Of a stretch of 64,000 bases of DNA, positions 7,405 to 22,589 are shown piece after piece. The position numbers and the translations under genes are program-made. The stretch comes from Bifidobacterium phasiani (GTDB lineage: Bacteria > Actinomycetota > Actinomycetes > Actinomycetales > Bifidobacteriaceae). The DNA lies in contig NZ_JAHBBD010000012.1 in the NCBI RefSeq assembly GCF_019331775.1, forward strand, positions 1 through 64,000, in the 5' to 3' direction. The notes beneath the pieces were generated by a model. That model ran no database searches. It saw only the letters and a list, made by a program, of their open reading frames with translations, and was not told the DNA's origin. Numbering within the stretch: position 1 is the first letter of the stretch; each line of letters begins with the position of its first letter.

Positions 7405-8229
7405 TCAGGAGGCGGACCGCACGAACTTGACGTTCGGGAACAGACGGGCCATCGTGGCGTCGTCGAACGCCTCGTCCAGCATCACGCCCACGGGCGAGGC
7501 GTCCGCCACGCCGTCCTGCCGGTCGCTCCAGCGCGCCATGGCCATGCCGGACACCCCGCAATCCACCGCCATGAACAGCGTCAGCGCCACGCAGACCACG
7601 GTGACGGCCCGGCCGCGCACATGCGCGAGCGCGCGGGACAACGCCGGGCAGACGGCCACCGAGCACAGCGTCCCGAGCAGCCCCCACAACAGCGTCATCG
7701 ACAGGCTGATGCGGCCGTCGAGATTCCATGCGGCGCAGCTGTAGTCCCAGGTCGACAGGCCGAGCAGATGCTCCTGCAGCAGGCTGGTGACGTACTCGAC
7801 CACGCTGCCGGCGAGCGCGAACCACACGAACCGGGCGATCGGCGGGCGCCGGCGCACCAGCAGATGCAGCAGATACACGGCCACGACCCCCACGCCGTAG
7901 ATCGTGCAGAACGGCCCCCACACGGTGGCCGAATGGCTTTCCCAGCGGCCGTACCTGACCACCCACCACACGCCCTCCAACAGGAACCCCAGCACGCTGC
8001 CGCCCATGAACAGCAGCACCAGCGCCTGGTAGGAGACCCCGGACCATGCGGCGCGCGCCGCCGTCGCCATGCGGGCGATGCGCCGGCCCTCGCCGGCGAG
8101 GGCCGGCGCGGACGCCGGCCGCGTCGCGGCGACGGCAGGCGTGGCGGTGGTCGCAAACGCGGCCGACGCCGCGACGTCGTGGCCGGCCGCCCCCGGCCGT
8201 CGATCGATCCGTTGCGTGCGATGTTCCAT
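7405..8229 (-). CDS. Putative CmpB-type (PF06541-like) multi-pass membrane protein
   Basis: The 274-residue protein has about 5-6 hydrophobic segments after a roughly 55-residue Ala-rich N-terminus. The segment VLGFLLEGVWWVVRYGRWES, followed by VWGPFCTIYGVGVVAVYLL, is the hallmark of the family labelled putative ABC transporter permease (ABC_trans_CmpB), whose function is not established. ATG 8229 is chosen because GGGAGG lies 6-7 nt upstream on the minus strand; longer readings through 8799 add only low-complexity sequence. It stands alone among repeats, with no ABC ATPase nearby, so a transporter role is not supported by context. Confidence 0.7.
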   Translation of the reverse strand: MEHRTQRIDRRPGAAGHDVAASAAFATTATPAVAATRPASAPALAGEGRRIARMATAARAAWSGVSYQALVLLFMGGSVLGFLLEGVWWVVRYGRWESHSATVWGPFCTIYGVGVVAVYLLHLLVRRRPPIARFVWFALAGSVVEYVTSLLQEHLLGLSTWDYSCAAWNLDGRISLSMTLLWGLLGTLCSVAVCPALSRALAHVRGRAVTVVCVALTLFMAVDCGVSGMAMARWSDRQDGVADASPVGVMLDEAFDDATMARLFPNVKFVRSAS

Positions 8230-8862
8230 GCGTCCTCCCTTCCGGCATCCTGCGCGTCCACTGTCGGACGGCGATATTGGCGGATGTTCAGACGGATGTT
8301 GGGAGAACGTTAATCCGCGTCGTCGGTGCGGCGACGCACCTGGAGCGGCGACGGGGGGAGACGGCGCGGCGCGCCGGAATCCGGTAGCGGGCCGCAAGCC
8401 GGCATGTCGGATTGCGGAACGGGGGTTCCGGACCCGGCGTACCGGGCCGTCGCCCGCTGTCCGATACAGGAACACAGTTATGCGGCCTGCGGTCCGGGCG
8501 TTTCGACGCCGGGCCTCCCGGGCTTCCGGCGCATTGCATGGGTCGGGGATTGCGCGGTGTCCTCGCTGATGGGATCTCCCGGGTTCCCGCGCATCCCGGG
8601 AGCCCCTTTGCATATCGCGCGGGCCTCTCGCGCCGCCGCGCCCCGCCGCGTGCGGCGCAGCCGGCGTGAATTTCGGCGCGCGGGGCGTCCGGGCCCCGTT
8701 CAGTAGGCACTTCGACGCTTCGGTAGGCACCCCGTCCCGGGCACGCGGTCGGGTGGTTCCGCGGAAACGGCGGCATGCCGCCATCGCTGCAGCGTCCATC
8801 CATCGAGGACGGTGCCTACCGAAGCGATAATGTGCCTACCGAACAGCCGCCGGGGCGTTCGC
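8230..8862. other. Intergenic stretch rich in repeats, no gene seen
   Basis: No ORF here has a ribosome-binding site or a recognisable product. The stretch contains a second copy of the dispersed repeat found after the PFL gene (8488-8527 and 8597-8618 match 6953-6992 and 7005-7026), an orphan hairpin CTCCCGGG/CCCGGGAG (8576-8583 with 8595-8602) followed by CCCCTTT, and a 34-nt imperfect inverted repeat (8699-8732 with 8811-8844) close to the 3' end of trmL. Confidence 0.7.
8699..8844. repeat. Inverted-repeat element with internal CGGTAGGCAC repeats
   Basis: The arms 8699-8732 and 8811-8844 are about 85 percent complementary over 34 nt and enclose 78 bp. Each arm carries two copies of GTAGGCAC (CGGTAGGCAC or CAGTAGGCAC), so the element combines direct and inverted symmetry. 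It sits 19 bases past the trmL stop and might act as its terminator. Confidence 0.75.
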
Positions 8863-9504
8863 TCACCGGCCGCCGGCGAAGCCGAGCTGGCGCCACGCCT
8901 CGTAGATGGCGATCGACGCGCAGTTGGTCAGGTTGAGCGAACGCAGGCTCGGGCGCATCGGCAGGCGCACCTGCTCGGCCACGTACGGGCCGTACATGAC
9001 GTCCACCGGATCGGGGATGTTGCCCGGCTCCGGGCCGAACAGCAGGATGTCGTTCGGACGGTACTCGACCTCGGTGTACAGCTTCGTGGCGTGCGCCGTG
9101 AACGCGATGATGCGCGACCCGGGCATCGACTCGACGAGGTTCTCGAAGTTCGGATGCAGCACCACATGGGCCATGTCGTGGTAGTCGAGCCCCGCGCGGC
9201 GCAGCTTCGTGTCGTGCAGATTGAAGCCCAGCGGCTCGACCAGGTGCAGGATCGTGCCGGTCACCGCGCACAGGCGGATCGCCGAGCCGGTGTTGCCCGG
9301 GATGCGCGGCGAGTAGTAGCACAGATGCGGCGTGACGGTCTCCGCCTTGCTCGCGTCCTCCGCGGAGAGCATCGCGTCGACGACGCTGATCGGGTTGCCG
9401 TGCGCGTCGGTCACCAGCTCGTCCGGCCCGTAGTTCGACCTGCGGTAGCCGTACTCGTACATCTGCTCGACCTGGGATTCGGGGTTCGTCGCTTCATTCG
9501 TCAC
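8863..9504 (-). CDS. trmL: tRNA (cytidine(34)-2'-O)-methyltransferase (SPOUT family)
   Basis: The 213-residue protein is a TrmL/SpoU-type SPOUT methyltransferase that methylates the 2'-OH of the wobble nucleotide of certain leucine tRNAs. The knot motifs are visible: PRIPGNTGSAIRLCAVTG (motif 1), ILLFGPEPGNIPD (motif 2) and LPMRPSLRSLNLTNCASIAI (motif 3). It has a roughly 50-residue N-terminal extension compared with the minimal family length. GTG 9504 is taken as the start because TATCGT lies 7 nt upstream on the minus strand, as for a leaderless mRNA; the first ATG, at residue 15, would remove conserved extension sequence. It is divergent from mutY. Confidence 0.88.
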   Translation of the reverse strand: MTNEATNPESQVEQMYEYGYRRSNYGPDELVTDAHGNPISVVDAMLSAEDASKAETVTPHLCYYSPRIPGNTGSAIRLCAVTGTILHLVEPLGFNLHDTKLRRAGLDYHDMAHVVLHPNFENLVESMPGSRIIAFTAHATKLYTEVEYRPNDILLFGPEPGNIPDPVDVMYGPYVAEQVRLPMRPSLRSLNLTNCASIAIYEAWRQLGFAGGR

Positions 9505-9517
9505 GCATGCCACGATA
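9505..9517 (-). promoter_or_regulatory. Putative leaderless -10 box for trmL
   Basis: On the minus strand TATCGT (9517-9512) is followed by 7 nt and then the GTG start at 9504. Confidence 0.4.
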
Positions 9518-9582
9518 GGGCCGCGAGCCGACAGCGCGCCCCGGGCGCGGCCCGCCCGAGGGCGCAACCGCACGCCGTCGTG

Positions 9583-9594
9583 CACAATGGAGGG
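9583..9594 (+). promoter_or_regulatory. Putative leaderless -10 box for mutY
   Basis: CACAAT (9583-9588) is followed by GGAGGG and directly by the ATG at 9595. The GGAGG is too close to the ATG for a normal Shine-Dalgarno site, which favours a leaderless start. mazG has the same layout. Confidence 0.45.
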
Positions 9595-10575
9595 ATGCCT
9601 GATATCGATGACAGCGACGAGTTCGGCGCCGCGGACCTCGCGGCGCACGCGCATGCGCGCCTGGCCGCGTGGTGGGCCGCCGAGGCGCGCGACCTGCCCT
9701 GGCGGTTCGGCCGCGCCACGCCTTGGGGCGTGCTGGTCTCGGAGGTGATGAGCCAGCAGACGCAGATGAGCCGTGTGGTGCCGTACTGGGAGGCGTGGAT
9801 GGAGGCGTGGCCGGACGCCGCCGCGCTCGCCGGCGCCTCGACCGCGGAGGTGATCACCGCGTGGGGGCGGCTCGGGTACCCGCGCCGCGCGTTGCGGCTG
9901 CAGGAGTGCGCGCGCGTGGTGGCGGAGCGTTACGGCGGGCGGCTGCCGAACGACTACGACGCGCTGGTCGCGCTGCCGGGCGTCGGCGACTACACGGCGT
10001 CGGCGGTGATCAGCTTCGCGTACGGCGGGCGCATCCCGGTGGTCGACACCAACGTGCGCCGGGTGCTCAGCCGCGTGTTCCTCGGCGTGGAGTCGCGCGG
10101 CGGCGCGGCGTCGGCCCGGGAGCGCCGTCTCGCCGCCGACGTGCTGCCCGAGGACGGGCCCGAGGACGGGCCCGGAGGCGGTGCCGGGGACGGCGGGGGA
10201 TCGGGAAGCCGCGAGGCGCCGTCGGTGGTCTGGAACCAGGCGGTGATGGAGCTGGGCGCCGTGGTGTGCACGGCCAAGGCGCCGCTGTGCGGGCGGTGCC
10301 CGCTGGCGGACGTCTGCCGGTTCGCGGCCGCGGGGCTGCCCGGGCTGGGGGAGCGGCGCACCCGACCGCGCCAGCGCTTCCAGGGCACCGACCGGCAGGT
10401 GCGGGGCATCGTGCTGGACGCGCTGCGCCACGCGCCGGCCGGCGCGACGCTGCCGCGCGGGCGGGTGGAGGCGCTGTGGCCGGACCGCGCGCAGCTGGAC
10501 GCCTGCATCGCCTCGCTCGACGAGGACGGCCTGCTGTGCATCGAGCCCGGCGGCGGACTGCGCCTGCCCGCGTGA
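9595..10575 (+). CDS. mutY: A/G-specific adenine DNA glycosylase
   Basis: The 326-residue base-excision-repair enzyme removes adenine mispaired with 8-oxoguanine. The HhH-GPD domain spans about residues 20-235: WGVLVSEVMSQQTQ with the catalytic Glu, the helix-hairpin-helix LPGVGDYTA, and VDTNVRRVLSRVF with the catalytic Asp. The [4Fe-4S] cluster ligands are present as C-x6-C-x2-C-x5-C in VCTAKAPLCGRCPLADVC. A Gly/Glu-rich insert (about residues 182-205) separates parts of the domain. The C-terminal part (about 90 residues) does not look like the NUDIX-type 8-oxoG recognition domain of long MutY proteins and resembles a small winged-helix end instead. The ATG is preceded by a leaderless-type box. 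Confidence 0.93.
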   Translation: MPDIDDSDEFGAADLAAHAHARLAAWWAAEARDLPWRFGRATPWGVLVSEVMSQQTQMSRVVPYWEAWMEAWPDAAALAGASTAEVITAWGRLGYPRRALRLQECARVVAERYGGRLPNDYDALVALPGVGDYTASAVISFAYGGRIPVVDTNVRRVLSRVFLGVESRGGAASARERRLAADVLPEDGPEDGPGGGAGDGGGSGSREAPSVVWNQAVMELGAVVCTAKAPLCGRCPLADVCRFAAAGLPGLGERRTRPRQRFQGTDRQVRGIVLDALRHAPAGATLPRGRVEALWPDRAQLDACIASLDEDGLLCIEPGGGLRLPA

Positions 10576-10717
10576 CGGCCGGGCATGTCGGGCGTGCCGT
10601 GGCGGTCCGCGTCTCCTGCCGCAGGGCGTCGAGTGATGGCCGGGCGTGCCGGACGCGCCGGGTGTGAAAGAGGCGGTGACATTCCCGCCGCCGCCGTCGA
10701 CCGGCGCGCCGGCGGCA

Positions 10718-10731
10718 TAGACTGAGATGTT
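10718..10731 (+). promoter_or_regulatory. Putative leaderless -10 box for the gene at 10732
   Basis: TAGACT (10718-10723) ends 8 nt before the ATG at 10732, and no Shine-Dalgarno sequence is visible. Confidence 0.4.
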
Positions 10732-11373
10732 ATGGCCACGAAGACCCCAGCGCAGGGCGGGAAGAAGCGCACACGCACCCTCAGCAAGCGGCAGCGGCGG
10801 ATATACCGTCGCCGCCGCATCGTCGTCGGCGTCGCGCTGCTGACGGCGCTGGCGCTGACGGTGTTCTGCGTGTACAGCCTCGTGCGCGGCGCGGTCGCCG
10901 TCGGCGTGCGGGCGGTGCAGGGCGCGCCGGGCGTCGAGCGCGAGGCGATGCCCGATCCGGCGCAGGTCACCGGCGTGCGCGAGTGCCTGGCCGGCGAGGT
11001 GACGCTGCAGCTGGTGCCGTCGGCGGCCAGCGTCGGCGTCGGCGGGTCGCTCGACTTCTCGGCCAGCATCACGTACACCGGGTCGGGCAGCTGCCTGGTC
11101 AACGGGTCGAACGGCAACCGCGTGCTGACGATCACCTCCGGCGGGGACGAGGTCTGGCGTTCCGACTCCTGCCCGGTCGACGACCGCATGCTGCTGATGG
11201 CCAAGGGCGACGTCGACACGCAGACGATCACCTGGAACGCGAACCGCTCCGGCTCCGAGTGCGTGGAGGACGCGAGCCTGCCGAAGGTGGACGCCGGCAC
11301 CTACGTGGCCCAGCTGAGCCTGGCCGACGAGCCCGACGTGGTCAGCGACCCGGTGACGTTCACGGTGCAGTAG
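10732..11373 (+). CDS. Membrane-anchored secreted protein of unknown function
   Basis: The 213-residue protein starts with a Lys/Arg-rich cytoplasmic tail (residues 1-29) and one hydrophobic helix (about residues 30-54, [20 protein letters not shown]). An extracytoplasmic domain of about 150 residues follows; it is rich in Ser, Thr, Gly and Val, reads like a beta-sandwich, and carries four Cys that could form disulfides (RECLAG, GSCLVNG, DSCPVDD, SECVED). I do not recognise a named family. It lies between mutY and rpoB as a single gene. Confidence 0.75.
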   Translation: MATKTPAQGGKKRTRTLSKRQRRIYRRRRIVVGVALLTALALTVFCVYSLVRGAVAVGVRAVQGAPGVEREAMPDPAQVTGVRECLAGEVTLQLVPSAASVGVGGSLDFSASITYTGSGSCLVNGSNGNRVLTITSGGDEVWRSDSCPVDDRMLLMAKGDVDTQTITWNANRSGSECVEDASLPKVDAGTYVAQLSLADEPDVVSDPVTFTVQ

Positions 11374-11442
11374 CGTCGCGCCGGCCCCTCACCGGCACGG
11401 CACGGCGTGTCGCAAGTCATGGCGCGGTGTGTCGCGGTGTGG

Positions 11443-11468
11443 TATTATATTTAATTTGCGTATACGCA
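11443..11468 (+). promoter_or_regulatory. AT-rich rpoBC promoter with adjacent palindrome
   Basis: TATTATATTTAATTT (11443-11457) is a striking AT block in GC-rich DNA and includes a good -10 (TATTAT, 11443-11448). It is followed at once by the 12-bp perfect palindrome TGCGTATACGCA (11457-11468). The mRNA leader before rpoB would be about 125-130 nt. No clear -35 was seen. Confidence 0.6.
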
Positions 11469-11575
11469 TGTCATATGGCGGGCATGCCGGCAATGAGGAA
11501 GCGCCCGCGATCAGGCATATGGCGGCCGTCCAGGCGTTTCCGGGGATTGAACACGAAGAACCAAGCGAGCGATAA
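11468..11575 (+). CDS. Possible 35-codon leader ORF upstream of rpoB
   Basis: An ATG at 11468 opens a 35-codon frame ([11 protein letters not shown]...) that ends at TAA 11573-11575, inside the rpoB ribosome-binding site AAGGA (11574-11578) and 10 nt before its TTG start. No ribosome-binding site precedes it, although the ATG lies only about 13 nt after the expected transcription start. Translation coupling to rpoB is possible. It may equally be chance, and no homologue is recognised. Confidence 0.25.
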   Translation: MSYGGHAGNEEAPAIRHMAAVQAFPGIEHEEPSER

Positions 11576-11585
11576 GGAACGTCCA

Positions 11586-15152
<3,567 letters not shown>

Positions 15153-15244
15153 TGCCATGACTCCCGACCGGCCGGCCGCCGCGCGGCGGCCCCGGCGGGG
15201 GTCCTCCAACGTGAACGAAACCCATTTCAAAGACAGGAACACAA

Positions 15245-19318
<4,074 letters not shown>

Positions 19319-19356
19319 CGGTGAGGTCCGGGGCGAGCCCCGGAGCTCCCTGAACG

Positions 19357-19393
19357 AGCGCGGCATCCGCATCTGCGGGCGCCGCGCTTTTTT
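19357..19393 (+). terminator. Intrinsic terminator of rpoBC
   Basis: AGCGCGGC (19357-19364) pairs with GCCGCGCT (19381-19388), an inner CCGC/GCGG stem lengthens it, and a run of six Ts follows (19388-19393). It lies 39 bases after the rpoC stop. Confidence 0.92.
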
Positions 19394-19536
19394 GTCGCGT
19401 CGCCGGAGGGCCGTCCGGTCTTGGCACGCCGGGTTTGCCGTGCCGGTCCTGCTGTACCGATCTTGCTGTGTCGGCCTCGCCTTCCGGTCCCGCCGTTCGG
19501 TCCCGCCGTCCGGCGGGGGTGCCCCGACGTCGGGGG

Positions 19537-19573
19537 TTGCCGGGCCGTCGGCGTCCTGTGTAGGATGACGCGC
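19537..19573 (+). promoter_or_regulatory. Promoter of the PH-domain gene pair (leaderless)
   Basis: TTGCCG (19537-19542), an 18-bp spacer and TAGGAT (19561-19566) are followed by 7 nt and then the ATG at 19574. Confidence 0.5.
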
Positions 19574-20089
19574 ATGACAGAACAGGATGCGATGCCGCAC
19601 GCCGAGCCGCGCGAATGGCGCAGCCTGCCCGAACGGGTCAGGCGCGTCTGGCTGCTGCGTTCCGTGGTGGCGGACCTGACGACGATCGCGGTGTGCGCGG
19701 CGTTGGCGGCGGTGTTCGTCGCCGTGGACTGGTGGGGCTTCTGGCAGGGCCTGGTGCTCGGCGTGATCGCCGGGTTCGCGGCCGTCGAGCTGGCGACGCA
19801 GCCGCTGCAGACGCGCTACGAGTACGCGTTCCAGCGTTTCTCCATCGGGCGGCGCGACCTGCGGATACGCAAGGGGTGGATGTTCCGCAAGTCGGTCACC
19901 GTGCCGTTCAACCGCGTGCAGCACGTCGACACCAAGCAGGGGCCGTTGCTGCGCCGGTTCGGCCTGATGGCGGTCAGCGTGCACACCGCGGTCGGCGAGC
20001 ACGACATCGAGGCGCTGGACCAGGACGAGGCCATGCGGGTGGTCGATCTGATCACCGCGCGCGTGCTCACCGCGAACGAGGACGTGTGA
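19574..20089 (+). CDS. PH domain (YdbS-like) membrane protein
   Basis: The 171-residue protein has two transmembrane helices (about residues 30-70) followed by a bacterial PH domain of the YdbS/bPH2 type: the FQRFSIGRRDLRIRKGWMFR, TVPFNRVQHVDTKQGPLLRR and FGLMAVSVHTA strand pattern is characteristic. Such proteins usually work with a larger partner (YdbT) in the same operon. In Bacillus the pair is linked to resistance to membrane-active agents; the role here is unknown. ATG 19574 is chosen because TAGGAT lies 7 nt upstream; ATG 19565 is also in frame but overlaps the box. The stop overlaps the next ATG (TGATG). Confidence 0.82.
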   Translation: MTEQDAMPHAEPREWRSLPERVRRVWLLRSVVADLTTIAVCAALAAVFVAVDWWGFWQGLVLGVIAGFAAVELATQPLQTRYEYAFQRFSIGRRDLRIRKGWMFRKSVTVPFNRVQHVDTKQGPLLRRFGLMAVSVHTAVGEHDIEALDQDEAMRVVDLITARVLTANEDV

Positions 20090-22293
20090 TGGGCGGCGGA
20101 TGGCGGCGCATGCATCCGGTCGCGCTGGTCAAGGCGCTGATCGAATCCGCGAAGGCCGCGGTGACCCTGACGCTCACCATGCTGGCGATCGCGATACCGA
20201 ACCGCGACGACTGGCGGGTCACGACCGCCGTCTGGATCGGCGTGGCCGGCGTGGTGGCCTGGATGCTGGTCTCGCCCGTCGTGGTGTGGCTGACACGCGC
20301 CTATATGCTGGACGACCACGGCATCACCCTGCGTTCCGGGGTGCTCAACCGCAGGCGCGTGACCATCGCCTACGACCGCATCCATGCGGTGTCGAGCAGC
20401 GCGCCGATCTACATGCGGCCGTTCGACGTGGTGATGCTGACCGTCACCGCCGCCGGCTCCGAGTCCTCCATGGTGCTGACGGCCGTGCCCGTGTCGCTGC
20501 AGATGGAGCTGGAGGCCCGGCGGCAGCGGGTCGGTGCGGCGGTGGCCGGCGTGGCGGGCGTCGGCGGAACGGGCTTCGGCACGGTGGCCGGCGGCGCGGC
20601 GGCGGTTGACGGTGCGGTGGCAGGCGGAGTGTCGTCTGGTGGCGAGTCGGTCGGTGGAGCGTTGTCCGGCGGTGAGGCGGCCGGCGACGTGATGAGCGGC
20701 GCGGCGGCTGACGGCGTAGCGGCGGCTGATGGCGCGGTGACTGGCGGCGCGGCGGGTGGCGATGAGGCGGCCGGTGGAGCGTTATCCGGCGGCGGGGCGG
20801 TTGGCGGTAAAGCGGCTGACGGTGCGCCAGGCGGTGAGATGGTGCCGGGAGTCGCGGCATCGGGTGCCGCGGCGCCGGGAATCGGGCTGCCGGGTGCCGT
20901 GGCGTCGGGCGTTGCGGTGCCGGGCTTGCGAGTGCCAGACGTCGGCACAGCGGCCGTCCAAACGTCGGGCGTCGGCGCAACGGGCGTCGCGTCGGCCCAT
21001 CGTGGGACGGCGGATGAGGCGGTGCCGGGCGTCGCATCGACCGACCGTGAGGCGGCGGCTGCCGAGATGTCGGGTGACGGCTCGGCGTCCGCCGGGCAGG
21101 CGTCCAGCGGTCCTGCAATCGGCGTGTCGGCGTCCGTCACATCGGCGGACGCCATGCCGACGGCTGCTACGCCGGCGACGTCGGCGGCCGGCGAGCGGGG
21201 CGTCGGCGGGCTATCGGGAGCCGGGGCCGCCGATGCCGCGGCAGGCCGGCCGATCGACGGCGTGCTGGTGTTCCGCGCCTCGGTGAAGGACATCATGCTG
21301 TTCGCCGCCACCGATCTGGGGATGTTCGCGGCGGTGTTCGTCGTGCTCGGCGTTGTCGAGCAGGCGCGGGACATCGTCCCTCGGGGGCTTGTCGACTCCG
21401 TCGAGCGTTCGGTGGTGCAGGCGGTGACCGCGAGCGTGGCCGTGCTGGTCGGCGTGGTGCTCGCGGTGGTGCTGGTCATGTTCGTCGTCAGCGCCGTCAG
21501 CGCGCTGCTGCGCTTCTACGGGTTCGAGGTCTGGCGCCGGGGCGGCGACCTGATCGTCGTCCGTGGCGCGCTCACCCGCCGTGTGACCACGATCGCCGTC
21601 GATCGCATCCAGACCGTGACGATCCGTCGGTCACTGGTTCGCCGCCTGTTCCGGCTGGGGTCGGTGCGCCTTGGACTGGGCGCCTCCACGGTGGCGGACG
21701 GCGAGGACGCCGACATGAACGGCGCCGACATCCTGCCGGTGATCTCCGACGCCCGCGTGGTCGATGCGCTGCGGCGGATGCTGCCGGAATGGGATATCCG
21801 GGCGCACCAGGTGCGCCGTACCGGTCGTGGGCTGCTGCGGTACTACGTGCTGATGCCGGTGCTTGTCGGCGTGGCGATGGTCGTGGCGGTCGTCATCGGG
21901 ACCGTGGCGGCGGGCGGCGGCGCGCTGCTGTGGTGGACGCTGGCGCCGGTGGCGGTGTCCGGCTTCTGGACGCTGTGCCGATGGCTGAAGTACCGTTCGG
22001 AAGGGTACGCTGCGGTCGGCGCGCGCCGCATCATGGTGACCGGGGCCAGCGTGCTGTCGCTGTTCACCGTGTTCACCGACCGGTCACGGGTGCAGTCGGT
22101 GGAGCGCTCGACGACGATATGGCGCGAGGCCCGCGGCGTGTACGGCATACGGATGCCGCTGTTCGTCACCAACAGCGTCGATGAGCTGCGGTTCACCGCG
22201 CTGCGCGGCGTCGAGGCCGATGCGCTGGAGTCCTGGGCCGACCCCGGCGGCATGTCGGACGCCGGACGGTCCGACGGACTGGCCGGCCGGTAA
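20089..22293 (+). CDS. PH domain (YdbT-like) membrane protein with long Gly/Ala-rich insert
   Basis: The 734-residue protein is the large partner of the YdbS-like protein and overlaps its gene. It contains membrane-flanked PH-like domains. The first is near residues 75-145 (DDHGITLRSGVLNRRRVTIA), the second at about 470-560 (GGDLIVVRGALTRRVTTIAV, IQTVTIRRSLVRRLFRLGSV), and the third at about 640-720 (RIMVTGASVLSLFTVFTDRS). Pairs of transmembrane helices separate them. Residues about 145-385 form a low-complexity Gly/Ala/Ser/Val linker encoded by degenerate DNA repeats, which YdbT relatives lack; it makes the protein some 240 residues longer than expected. The insert may have grown by repeat expansion. 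Confidence 0.8.
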   Translation: MGGGWRRMHPVALVKALIESAKAAVTLTLTMLAIAIPNRDDWRVTTAVWIGVAGVVAWMLVSPVVVWLTRAYMLDDHGITLRSGVLNRRRVTIAYDRIHAVSSSAPIYMRPFDVVMLTVTAAGSESSMVLTAVPVSLQMELEARRQRVGAAVAGVAGVGGTGFGTVAGGAAAVDGAVAGGVSSGGESVGGALSGGEAAGDVMSGAAADGVAAADGAVTGGAAGGDEAAGGALSGGGAVGGKAADGAPGGEMVPGVAASGAAAPGIGLPGAVASGVAVPGLRVPDVGTAAVQTSGVGATGVASAHRGTADEAVPGVASTDREAAAAEMSGDGSASAGQASSGPAIGVSASVTSADAMPTAATPATSAAGERGVGGLSGAGAADAAAGRPIDGVLVFRASVKDIMLFAATDLGMFAAVFVVLGVVEQARDIVPRGLVDSVERSVVQAVTASVAVLVGVVLAVVLVMFVVSAVSALLRFYGFEVWRRGGDLIVVRGALTRRVTTIAVDRIQTVTIRRSLVRRLFRLGSVRLGLGASTVADGEDADMNGADILPVISDARVVDALRRMLPEWDIRAHQVRRTGRGLLRYYVLMPVLVGVAMVVAVVIGTVAAGGGALLWWTLAPVAVSGFWTLCRWLKYRSEGYAAVGARRIMVTGASVLSLFTVFTDRSRVQSVERSTTIWREARGVYGIRMPLFVTNSVDELRFTALRGVEADALESWADPGGMSDAGRSDGLAGR
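20530..21250 (+). repeat. Low-complexity coding repeat inside the YdbT-like gene
   Basis: About 720 bp of short GGCGG-type repeats encode Gly/Ala/Ser/Val-rich sequence. A roughly 31-bp segment beginning GGAGCGTT occurs twice in nearly the same form (starting near 20658 and 20778). The frame stays open throughout. Confidence 0.7.
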
Positions 22294-22589
22294 GCCGGCT
22301 CGTCGGGCGGTTTGTCGGGCGGTTCGACGGATTGGCCGGCCGCTAGACCGGTCGACGGGCGGGCCAATGGGTGGACCGTCGGGCGGGCTGACGGCCTGGC
22401 GGGGATTGGACGACGGGTGTGTCATCTGGTGGAGGGCGCATGGGCCGACGGGGATTGTCCGGCGGATGGCACGCGGACTGACGGGCCGGCGCCGAACCGG
22501 CGCCCGGTCCGATGCCGCCGATCGTCGGGTCGATCATTGAACCGGCCGGTCGCCGTGCCCGGCGTCGGGTGTCGCGATGCTGCCGTGCG

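Noticed and set aside
22294-22589. Possible remnant of prpC or fha after the transglutaminase-like gene
   Set aside because: Only degenerate GTCGGGCGG-type repeats were visible; no phosphatase or FHA motif could be read in any frame.
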